From: Eutreptiella sp. 'Long Island Sound 2002'
Lineage: Eukaryota > Euglenozoa > Euglenophyceae > Eutreptiales > Eutreptiaceae
Reading direction: 5' to 3'
Length of the DNA stretch: 64,000 nt
Assembly (NCBI GenBank): GCA_964036045.1
Contig: OZ038378.1
Span: 162,864,311 to 162,928,310, forward strand
How positions within the stretch are numbered: position 1 is the stretch's first letter; the number at the start of each line of letters is the position of its first letter. Of the stretch, positions 45,238 through 57,200 are shown in pieces. The notes below the pieces were generated by a model. The model did not search any database. It saw nothing but the letters and a program-made list of their open reading frames with translations, and was not told the DNA's origin. The position numbers were made by a program, and so were the translations under genes.

Positions 45238-48200
45238 AACACCTCATGTAACCCACAAAAAACACCCAGTGTACCGCTTTCAAACACACAAGGCATCGCC
45301 CATGCACACTTATTGTAGCCCATGGACGTGCTTGGGGTGACCTCAGACGACACTGGATGCTCAGTGCTGGTCCTGCGTGGCCACAGTGGTGGATGCTGTA
45401 AGGCACTGCTGCTGACACGAGTCGCCACACAGACAGAGGACTCGCAAATTCTGAGATTGATGGAGCAGGATGCATACGTGGTGGACGCCGGGGGGGGGGG
45501 GGGGGGGACTCCTCAGTTGTGGACGCCAACTACCCCCCCCAACTAACTGTTGGCCGGATGCCCCCTTGGAGGGGGGGGGGGGGGGCTTGGGAGGGGGGGT
45601 TCTGGGAGGGGCGATGGGGGGGGGGGGGTCTGGGGGGCTTTTGCCCGGGGGGGGGGGGGGGTTCCAGGAGGGTTGGTTGGGGGGGGGGGTCCAGGTGGGG
45701 GATTTGGGGGGCACATGCCCCCAAGGCCAAGCGTTGGTCCATCACAGGCTCCCCTTACCTCCCCTTGCCCTCCCTCTAACCATACCATCACCCTAAACCG
45801 AACCCTAACCTTTGCAGCGAACTAGTTCAGCCATGCCAGCCATGTTGAAGGCTGAACAAGATCCCCCAAATTTCGTTCATGGCGGCTTTTGCCACATCAT
45901 TGCTCTCCATTTTGGACCCCAACAATAACTCCGACCCTAGCCTAGGGTTAGAGCTAGGAGAACGCTTTCTGCGTGCCGCAGGCGCACCGCAGGTGCGCCG
46001 CAGGGTTTGAGAAACCTGTTTTATTGCAGCCTGTTCCGGAAACAAACCAGATAACTAAGAAATAGCTCAATGTGGGTGGCGGCGGCCCGCGCCAGGGGCC
46101 CCTTGTCCGCGGGCTGACGATTGCATTTAACAAGTGTCCCCCGCTACTGGGGAGAAATCAATGGCTCCCAATGCTCAGCACGGGGACAAAATCAGAAGTG
46201 GCCCACATGTGGGCATAGTGGCTACCTAACCCTGCCCCCGGGTTGACACCCCGTAACATAACCCGTGCCTTCTCGAGGTCCCCATGGTAGGGAGAGATCA
46301 ATATGGCTACATAAAAAGGCCATACTATATGGTAAAACCGGGCCCCATGCCCCCCGGGGAGCACAACAAGGTAGAATCTAAAAAGCTCCACAAATTAGGC
46401 AAGTTTCCCAAAATGCGCACCGCAGGCGCCACAGGAAAAGCCTTCTCTAGGGTTAGGGTTAGGGCTAGGGTCACCGAGCTGGTGGAACCAGTCTTGGTTT
46501 TATAACCCTTTTTAGTGTCTAGGGTGGACCTACCAGGTTTAGCAGCAGCAGCAAGCAAGCAACAAGCAAGCAGCAAGCAAGCAGCAAGCAAGCAGCAGCA
46601 CGCGCGAAATGGGTAAAAATCAGAATTCCGTCGTGGTGCTTTGGATTTGGTTGAGATTTGGGTGCATGATACCTATGGGTGTGAAGTACAATCACACAAA
46701 GTTTGAGCGTGAAACTCGACGGTGGCGACCGGGAACGGGATTCGCAAGTGGCGGACCTCAGTTTCAAAAACTGCAGTTTAGGGCCAAAAACAGCCATTTT
46801 GGGGCCAAAAAAGCCCTGGAACACATTCAAAACGGCCAAACAAAGGGAAACAGTGGGTACACTCCACGTGCAGCTTAACTTCCCCGTGTCAACGAGCTCT
46901 TTGCGGCCCTCTAACTCCATGATATGTCCCGGAAACGGCCCAAAAAGGCCCCCAGAAGCTCCAAATGCCGACAGCCACAAACCAAGAATAGGCCATATCT
47001 TTGGCTACATGGCTCAAAATGCGATTCCGAGGGCACCTACTCCACCCGCAACCCCCCACCTTTTGTGGTTTCCACCCCTCAGAATTGCCCAAACGGACTC
47101 CTAGACCCCAATACCTAGGCCCACTAGGCTGCGGCAAGCTGCAAGCTCAAGCCCAAACAGGTGGGTGCCCAAATGGGTCAACAGGGTCCAGTAGGGGCAA
47201 AAAGATGACTTTTCTCAAAAATGATCCTAGACCATGTGCCACGCTAAAACAAGTGTTTTTGGACCACTTTGAGCTTGTGGTGGCCCATTTTGGTCCTCCA
47301 AAAATCCCAAAATGCCTTGAAAATGGGCTCTTTTGGGACCAAAAATGGGTCAAAAGTGGGTCCAAAACGCATTTTTCCAAACCTCATCCTAGACCATTTG
47401 GGTTGCACAAACGGGTGAAATGAGCCCATTTTGAGCCCATTTTGGAGCATTTTGGCCCCTCAGAAGTCCAAAAAGTCTTGAAAGTGGGCCTCGTGGTGAT
47501 GGGGTTCACTTGCAAGCTGATTTCACTTTGTCAAGAGCGATCAATGTGTGAATCATTCTTGTTGTCCCTCACCAGTCACAGCTGATGTTCCCTCCCCCAC
47601 CAGCTCGGTCCCAATATTCAGTCTTGATTAGGGTTAGCGTCACCGAGCTGGTGGAACCAATCTTGGTTTTATAACCCTCTTTAGTGTCTAGGCTGGACCC
47701 ACTAGGTTTAGCAAGCAAGTAGCAAGCAAGCAGCAAGCAAGTAGCAAGCACACGCGAAATAAGGAAAAATCACAGCTCAATCGTGGTGCTTCGGATTCGG
47801 CCAAAATTTTGGTGGATGCTACCTATGGGTGTGAGGGACAACCACACAACGTATGAGCCAGAAACTCAACACTAGCGGCCGGGAATGGGCATCGCAAGTG
47901 CCAGACCTCCATTACAAAATCCGCAATTTAGGGCCAAAATCAGCCTTTTTTTGCCCAAAACCGCCCTAGAGCCTGCTGAAAACGGCCAAATGAAGGGAAA
48001 TAGTGGCTACTCTACACATGCAACTAGACTTCCCCGTGCCGAAGGGCCCTCTAGGGCCCTCTAACTCCACAATCTGTCCGCGAAACGCCCCCAAAAGGCC
48101 CCCAAAATTCCCAACCGTGGTTTTGACCCGCTTTTGAGCCATTTGTTGTCCCAAAACAGCCCCTTTTCAAGGCCCTTTTGGCCTTGAGAGGGGCCAAAAT

Positions 48201-51200
48201 TGCTCAAAATGGGCTCAAATTGGGCTCATTCCACTTGTTCGTGCACGCCAAATAGTCCAAAAGTATCTTTGGAAAAACACATTTTTGATCCATTTGTGAC
48301 TGATTTTTGGTCCCAAAACAGCCCATTTTCAAGGCATTTTGTGACCCTAAAATTGCTTGCAATGGGCTAGGGCTAGGCTTAGGGCTAGGGCTAGGGGTAG
48401 GGGTAGGGGTAGGGTTAGGACTAGGCTGAGGGTTAGGGTGGGTGTTAGGGTCAGGGTTGGGATAGGGTTAGTGTTGGGGTTAGTGTTAGTGTAAGGATAG
48501 TGTTGGGATGCAAAATGGACAAAATTTTCCTTTGGGCGGCTTTGGTGCCCATGGAGCGTCGGGCTCATAGACTCCCATAGACTCCTAAGGGCAGCACCTT
48601 TGGCAACTAACTGTTGGCCGGAGGCCCCTAGGGGGGGGGGGGGGGCTAGTTGGCGTCCTAGAGCCCGCGGAATTGCCCTCCCCCGGGGGTGGACGATGGG
48701 GGAGTCATGGAAGGATGTGGCCAGTAAAATATTATACTTGAACCGACACACACACACACACACACACTCACTCACACACACACACACACACACACTGCAT
48801 GTAACCCCACAGTGTTGTCACATCGTGCCAGGGTACAGGGAGCAGGGGTGCGTTGTGCAGGGTCAGCAAGAGTCACAATTTAATGTGGCAAGGGCTACAC
48901 CGCTGATTTCATGTGGCAAGGGCTACACCGCTGCGTCTTGGCAAGATGGCTCTTGGCGCGGTTTTGTCTTTTCTTTTCGTTCTTCGAGGGAGTTTGGCGA
49001 TGGAAACATACCATCCCAAAATCATGATGTGAATGCGGGAAATTGTTCGTTTTTTGGGACGGTGGAGGGCCCAGGAGTGGGAAAACGCTGCCTTGCGAAT
49101 GTGATGGAAAATGCAAACCAACTTAAACACGATCAGGGCCTGGCCATTCAACTGCCATCAGGGTCGAAGATCTAGATACTCAGACTCACCCAAAGCACTG
49201 CGGATGGCTCAGTGATGGAGTGAGGCTCAGGGACACAGGGAAGGCACACACCCACTGTGTACTTGTATGATCCATGCACCGTTGCAAAAACCATCTGTAC
49301 ACAAACAGAGCGTTCCGGAACACAAGCGCACACAGCAAACACAGGCACCCAGCCCTGCCAAAAAACGACCAGCGCCAGCGATGCTTCACATTCAATCATT
49401 CTCATACAGTGAAATTTGGGGGTGCTTACCACCACCGATGTAGGGAATCAGATCACCAAGTGGCGTTTTGGGGAACAGTAAGGGTGGCTTGGCATTGTGG
49501 TCTGTGGGCACACAAGGGACACCCGGGCCCTTGTGCGGGAGGCCGAGCCTGCGGAACCCCGGAAGCCCGCCTGGGCCCACGCTTGAATGCCTGGTCACTA
49601 CAACGAATGGTCCGGGGGCCGAGGGCGCACTTCTGTGTGTTTTACTGGTTTTGTATGCAACTGGTGGGGGTGGCAGGTTGCCATTCCAGTCAAAGTAGTA
49701 GGTAAGGGGGGAGGGGGCAGGGGGCAAAGGGCAACTCTTTTACCTCATGGGAGATGGAGGGTGGACCTTGCACAGACGACTGGGGATGGACATTGGGGAT
49801 ACCTCCCATGCCTCAGGGGTGCCTCCGGTGAGAAGACCAATGTATTGATCGATTGAAAACAGGAGTCTGGGACATTGGACATTGTTGTTGACATGTGGAA
49901 TGTGCGGTGTTGTCCCAGTGCATCCGTGCATTTGGACTGCTGCAGACTGGCAGACAACAGGACTGCAGGAGCAACTGCATAGCGGGGCAAAAGGGACACC
50001 ATACTTAAAAAAGTACCTACACTTTTGAGCATGCTGAAGCTGTGTTGAAGACATGTGGGAGTCTTCTGATGGCAGGGGTGCGATTTAGTTTGCTGTTGAT
50101 TGACGACGCACGCCTTCAGCGACTAACAGAGACGGGCGTGCTGTCTGCTGCGGTCATGGAGTGGCAATGCAGCATCGCCAAAGCCCTGATCTGCAAAGTT
50201 ATTTGCAAAAGGCCTGACACAGGCAAAGAAAAGCGTGGACATGGCGGAATACCAATGACCGGTCTGATATGATTTGCCCAGCGAAATGAAAGAGATGTGC
50301 ATCAATGACAGTGCTCATCAACGGCACGTGCACAAGGGTCGGGGGCGGGGGGGGGGGGAGTGAATAACACAGAACCATATGAAGACCAGCAATGGCCAAT
50401 TGATTGACATACGTCCCCCATCGCTGCTGCATCTGCTTTGAAAGTCGACACGTCATGCTCCGTCTTCACTTTGCCATAAATGTCCTTGGTCAGAACCTCC
50501 ATAATCGCTGGGCGGCCCTTGTAGGCAGCCTTCGCACTGAAGGGCAGAGCATTCGCTGGTGAGGGGCACGGCAGTCAAGGGAAGGGGAACCAGCCGTTAC
50601 GGGCAGCAGACTTGTCAGAGGTGTCAGAGGTGTCAGAGGTGGAGTGGGCACACCTCCTTTTCTGCCTCCTCAAGGGGTCTGAGGAGGGCTGAAGGTGCAC
50701 GGGGCCTCACTGTGCAGGTGTTTGATCTCCCCTCCCAGAGTTCTGCTTAAAGGGGGGGGGGGGTTGGCACGAGGGCACAGTGTGGGTTTGTTAGCCTTTG
50801 GCGGTGCCTATTGGCCTCTCGCCCTTGCACATTCTGACCCTCTGCGGGCCCGGACGTGTCAACGGAGCCCCTGGATGACTTGTCCTGTTTGACCATTCGG
50901 GGGGATAGGAGGGGGGGGGGGGGTCTGGAACGCAAAAGTCCAACAGTTTGTGTACCAAAAATGGTCATCAAACAATATTTCCTTTGTAAACTTCATTTTT
51001 TCCCACGATGAAATCTGGGTGTGAAAAATGTAAGTCGTGTGAAAAAAAATCGTCTAGTCGTGTGAATTATAAAAAAATTGATTTTTTTTTGCGGTAAGTG
51101 CGTGTAATTTTTTTTTTTGCGATAAGTCGTGTAAATTATAAAAAAAAAATGAAAAATTGACAGAAATGCAACCTTTGCAATACATGCGCAATATGTACAG

Positions 51201-54200
51201 CTGCCGGTTCCGTACGGCTCCCCATAGCGACCTTAATGATGGGACGCCGAGTCCACAAAGCACATAGTACTCTGCGTGGCCACCAATTAGTTGGGACTCG
51301 GCCAATATAACATGGTTTCACATGCTGTCATTGGCACTAGACTCAAAATCAGGCCCAAGAAAAGAGTCATGACAGGGCCATGGCCAACATCCAGTGTGCC
51401 AGCACTGGGAACAAAATCAGGCTCAAGAAAAAGAGTCCTGACAGGGCCATGGCCAACGCTAGTGCCACCATTATAGGCCACCAAGGCACTGGTATGGGGC
51501 CAATATAACATAATGTGTACAGAAAATTCGTCAAGTCGTGTAATTTTTTTTGCGGTAATGCGTGTCAACGGCTTACACGACTTAGCGCACAAAAAAAAAT
51601 TACACGACTAGACGATTTTCTTGTTACACACATTTACCGCAAAAAAAAATTACACGAATTACAACATACACAATCTGGGTCCGAGGGGAGGGAAGACCCC
51701 CCCTAAGGAGATGCTGAGTTGTTAAGCAAAACGCTGCCCCTCACGCTCTCGTGGCGCTGGGATGCTTCCGTCTCTGGTCCCCGTGGTCAGGGCCCCGGAA
51801 GAGACCATGAGGGGAGCATTCTAAAGGGGACGGGATGGGTCGCAGCGCTGCTTGCGTACCCCGGAAGCCCAGCATCTGAAAGGCGCATTCGCATACTTCC
51901 ACCCATTGTCCCTCGGAGAGACTCGCACTGCACGCAGCGTTCCCCTCGTCACAGTGTCCCAGGCGGAAAAACCAAATTGCTTGGTGCACGCGTGAGAGAA
52001 GACATGTGGACCTTCACCACCATCAATATCACACTCCACCTGAGCGGAGGGGGGGGCGGGGGCTGTAGTGTTCTTGCAACGTGCCTCGTCGCATGCCATG
52101 AGTCTTCCGCAGTTGTGTTGTGCCCTGGAAAGGGCCACAAAGGGTTCGTCTCACTGCACTCAGCTCCAGCCACGCCTGCCATCACCCTCAGTTTCAGTGG
52201 TCCATGTGTCCTCCGCGCAGTTCATTGAAACACCTTCTGATTGGAAAGGGAGAGGGGGGGGGGTGCTTTCATTTGTGGTTGTGGTGGTGCAGACCCATGC
52301 ACGCCAGCAGAACCAGCAAACTTACTTGCCACTGCACCAGAACGGAGGCTCAGGAAGCGGTGCCGCAACACAACTCCCGGGTCACATCCGCGGATGCCAT
52401 GACACTTGTCGGGGCTGCGTGTCCTTGCACAGCAGTCCAGCCCCACGCCCCGCACACAAGTATTGCGTGCACAGCTCAAACACACACGATGCCTCCGCCC
52501 TCCGGCGGCCATTGCTGCGGCACAGACATACGGTTTCTTCCGAATTTCTCTGATTCTGATGTTATGGTTCTTTTGCTGCATCAGCTTGTCATGGTATGCG
52601 GCCGCAGGGCCCTTGTACACTTTGGTGCTGGGCTCACAGACAAGTGAGAGCCATGAGTCCTTGCCATAAGCATCCAGCAAGCCGTCGTAGTCCTGGTTGT
52701 CCACAGCTGCAAAATACATCCGCAGCATCTGAAACAGCAGCTCCTGCATACATCACCGATGCAGTGGTCAGGTCACATGCAAGAGGACAACGCCCATTGC
52801 AGTCCGTCACGCGCTGTTGGTTGCCTGACCGCCCCCGGTACACCCACTGAGCCAGGCGACCAAGCCGGCAACAAAACAGTCCGCCATTTGTTGGTTTCAA
52901 CCGCCCATACCTATGCACGGGGCCTCGGGCCCTGCACCAGAAAGCGAATCCGACGTTCTACTCCAGTCTGTGACTGCTTGCACCCTTACGCTGTGATGAA
53001 GTGCGCGTGATGCCGCCCGTTGCGCGCAAACGGTTGCACTATTTCGTGGGCACAGCCATGCGCCATGCATGTACGAGGGGAGGTTGGTGTACACGACTTG
53101 GAGGTGCTAAAGGGTGGTAGTTCGAGCCCCTTTCGGGCATACCTCCGCGGGCTTTAGGGCTCCCGCTATGCAAGGCCGGTTTGGTCGGGGTGATGAGGGG
53201 ATGCGCGTACTGTAGGTCAGTTCCATGTCGGGTAGTACATACGGGTCCAGTTCTCAGGCCTCACAGCTACTTTCCAAATGAAGGCAATCCAGCTTTGAAG
53301 GGCAGGATGCATGGCCCAAAGCCGTTGCCTTTGTCTTCTGCATCAGTGGGGAACAGTGTCTTTTTTGCGATCCAAGTCGAGGCGCGGCGCCTGAACACTG
53401 GGCATTTCAGGAGAAAATTGGTTCCGGTACCGCAATGGGCTCTAGAAACATGCACCAATTGACTGATATTGGGTGTAATGGCTTCAGGAAGGGGAGCATC
53501 CGAAAAGGGTGGGCAGGTTATTGAGCAGTACAATCCTACACATCAGCATAAGAGGGCATGCAGATGGGAGCAGTGAGTGCATGGCATGACAGGACTCAGC
53601 ATACTCTACTATCATCAGGAATACAGCAATCCTGTGGCTCCGGCAGTTTGATCAACAACTCTTTGCGCCATTCCCTCACTGACACGGAGTCCAGCAGTTC
53701 AATGGTTCGCAGTTTCTTCACGACATATTTGTGGTACTCATCTCCCTTTTTGACTGTGAACGGGAAGTGGATTGATGTTATGGAAGACGTTGTCAATTTT
53801 TTTTTACGGAAGAGGTTGTCAATTAAAAAAGAAAAACGTCGTTCATAATCCACCCCATCGCCCCCGAGGTGTCCGTCCGCTTCCCAGTAATGCAGGAACC
53901 AACTTTGGGCAAAATAGCCACCCACAAGGAAAACCTCGATTGCATATTGGAACAAATGCACACAATAGGTGGCTGGGTGCTATGAGATACTGAAACACTC
54001 CAAGTGCACCTTAGAGGTGGGGATGAGCGTCATGCCGAAAGCAAACATCCAAAATGAGGCTCGTGCTGAGAGGCAGACCTATGGGGTTGTCATGCAGCAG
54101 CAGTTCTCGGAGCTTCAGAGGCACCAACCAATCCACTTCTGCCGAATCAGCGATGTCATTGTTGGCTAGCGCCAAGTTCTGAATTCGCACATCCTTGTTC

Positions 54201-57200
54201 ACGAACGCCCTAGATACATGAAAGATGTGTCTGGCCACACATGCTTTGCATCAATTGTAAGAATCATGTGAACATGTCACGGGTCAACATGCCCGTACAC
54301 GAATCAGTGGAGCCTGAACCTGAAATCTCGCTCCTCGCCACCACTCGGCCCTGCCAATATTGATGGTGCAACCAACACTCCGGAAGAACCGGTCATGCAT
54401 CAACTGGCCCGGATGGCCACCACTAGTTTTTTTTTGTTTTGAACTCTGACTTATGTTTGCCTTGTAAATGCTCAGCATCAGTCATTTAGTTAGCCCTGGG
54501 GGGATCGGATGGAGACCTGTTCTTCACTCCAAGATGTGACCTCTGAATTGACATAATGCTTTCAACATCAGGAAGGTCCATCTGTGCACTGTCAGTATCA
54601 CCATCATTGTCACTGTCAACCCATCCCTCCTTGTTATAAAGAGGGAGGGAGGGTGAATGGGTGGGCCCACAGGGAAAGGGCCCCTCAGAGGGGATCAGTG
54701 GTGCATAGGAATGGACTCCCAAGAGGAAGCTTTTTCCCAAGGTGGCTCCAAATGGTGTTGCCACTGTGCCACAGGTTGCCTTGAGATTGCTAGCTGGCCA
54801 TTGAGTGTTTCCAGCAAAGCGAAACCAAAATGTTCCTGTTGGCCGTCTCACCTAATGGTGGCGTTTTTGTGCAACCCTAGTGGAGAATGCTGCCTTGGAT
54901 TTGTCAAAAAATCAGTCTGACAGTCGGTGTGAATGCCACTGGGGTGTAACAAGCTGAGGAGAACCTTCCCAGCTTATCCCCTTGCCCAAGCCCCGTTGCT
55001 CTGCCTGCGCCAAATAACATTTCTCTTGCTTTCCCTAAACATCATCTATGCCATAGCTCAATCTTGGATGCAGCAGAGGTGACAATTGTTGCCCACTAGT
55101 ACATGCATGAGTGCGACTGCCATTAGGACTAGTGTGGCCTACAAACACCGGCACCCAGTTGCCTCATCTCTCAAAATTTAACAAAGAATTAAGGCTGTTC
55201 TGGTAATTGTGGTTTGTTCCCACCTCATGGGTCCCGAGATCTTGATCATTTGTTCCATGGCAAGCCCCTGTTCTTGCACGGTCTGGTCATGTGCCTTTCA
55301 AAGAATTGGTGTTTACTTTGGATGCTGAATATGTTTGCGGTGGCTGTTGGTTGGATCATACTACAGCCATGCATCCCGCCCTTTAATTGTCTGGACTTTC
55401 CTTAGTAAAAAAAAAAAAACTTCGGGCGTCCTTTACAGCAGCGGGGAAAATAGATGTACACGACCCCACTTGCCACCGTGAACTAAAACGGCACTTGCTC
55501 CAGGCTTTTGAGAAAGAGACATGCATCCATTATGCATTGGCTACTTGCAAAAGCAACCACAAACACTCCCGAAGAAATGAATATGTACATGGGTGAGTTC
55601 CGTACCACCCCCTCGTAGCGGCCTACCGACGAGACGCTGGGTGACGGGTTGCAATGCAATCCCCTGTGGCCACCCCTAAAGGGCACCTGGCCTAATTCTA
55701 AGGGGGGGGGGGGGTAGGGGGAAGGGGTGGTGCCATGCAGCATCTAGGTTAGCAAGCGTAAATGAAAAAGAGGGCCTGAAGCAGAAGTATAAAGGCACTG
55801 CACGAAGCAACTCGGAACGGTGGCCCCTGACCACACGGCGCTAGGCTACAATACGTTCCTACCCGCCACATGTCAATGCTCTCCATTTCCCGGGCCGTTC
55901 AAATCACAAATGTCATTTTTCCATTTAAAGAGCTGCATGGGTTAAGAGGGGCAGGGTTGGGGGCGGGGATAAGGGATGGGGCCACGGCTGCTGGTCGAAG
56001 CTCCGAAGCATAGTCGCCAACAGTTGCCCATACCGAAGGCTACCAGCCTGGCGTGCTACGGGGAAACTTGCTGTAGATTTAAAATTTGCTGAAAGCGGCA
56101 AATAACAGCAAAATCCACCGCACAAATATGATGATTATGGTCAAAGAGCTACATGGCTTAAGGGGGGGGTGGGGTCACTAATGGGGTCCGGGGCCATGGC
56201 TTCCGGAATTGCTACATAACCCTTGCATTCACGGGGGTCCCCTAACAAGGGGACAAAATCAAAAGTGGCTACCTCACCCCTGCCTTCTCAGGGGCCCAAA
56301 AGTGGGCGGAATTGCTACGTAACCCCTGCATTCTCGGGGGTCCCCAAACGAGGGGACAACTCAAGGGGCCATGCAAAAACATGGGAGGCCATCGCACCAT
56401 GAGAACAAAATCAGAAGTGGTCCACAAGTGGGCGGATTGGCTACATAACCCCTACCTGACGAGAACGAAATCAGATTTGGCCCGGAAACAGGTGGATAGG
56501 TTATATAACCCTTGCCCTCGGGGGGGCGGGGGGCGGGGGGTGCCGTACGCTCCACCGACCCTTGCACGTAAGGCCTAGTGGTTGATGGTATGAGTGTAGT
56601 CGTTCCTTAACAAAAAAAAAACTCTGGTTGTCTTTAAGGAACGTCATGTGAACTGAACCATGAATAGTGCAACTCACATCAGTTTTTCCGTTGCATTGTG
56701 CTGCATTGTGGCAGGGAAGGGTGACATCCCCTTTGCTACAATGCCAAAAAAAAAATTATCCTTTGCTTTGATGTTTTTGCTTTATGTGTATGTGACCATT
56801 GCTACCTTGGGGCCACCAATTTGGGGAAGAGTCAAAGCTTGCCTTCCAGGGTCTCCAAAGCGGAAATCAAAGTGGCAACATAACCCCTACCTTCTGGTCC
56901 TAGAGTGGCTGCATACCCCATGCCTCCTTGGAGTCCTTAGGGTGGATAGCGCTTGGTGTATTGGGGTCAGGGTCATTTCAACCTAAATGTCTGGTGCACT
57001 GATGTTCCTTTTGTAAGAATGGAAGAGGAGGCAGTCCCCCCCCCCCAACCACTTCATGGCTGAAACACACCAACCATACTAGATTCCAACTCTGTGGTAT
57101 CCTTCTCATAGGTGCTCAGTTGCTCTAGTGTGTGGCACTCAATGAAGACTATCACCACAGTTAGTCCTCTACATTCTGGTTCCCTTTTCTTCTCTGCATC

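Noticed and set aside
45361-45825. Pro- or Gly-rich frames on both strands
   Set aside because: Direct translation of alternating poly(G)/poly(C) runs.
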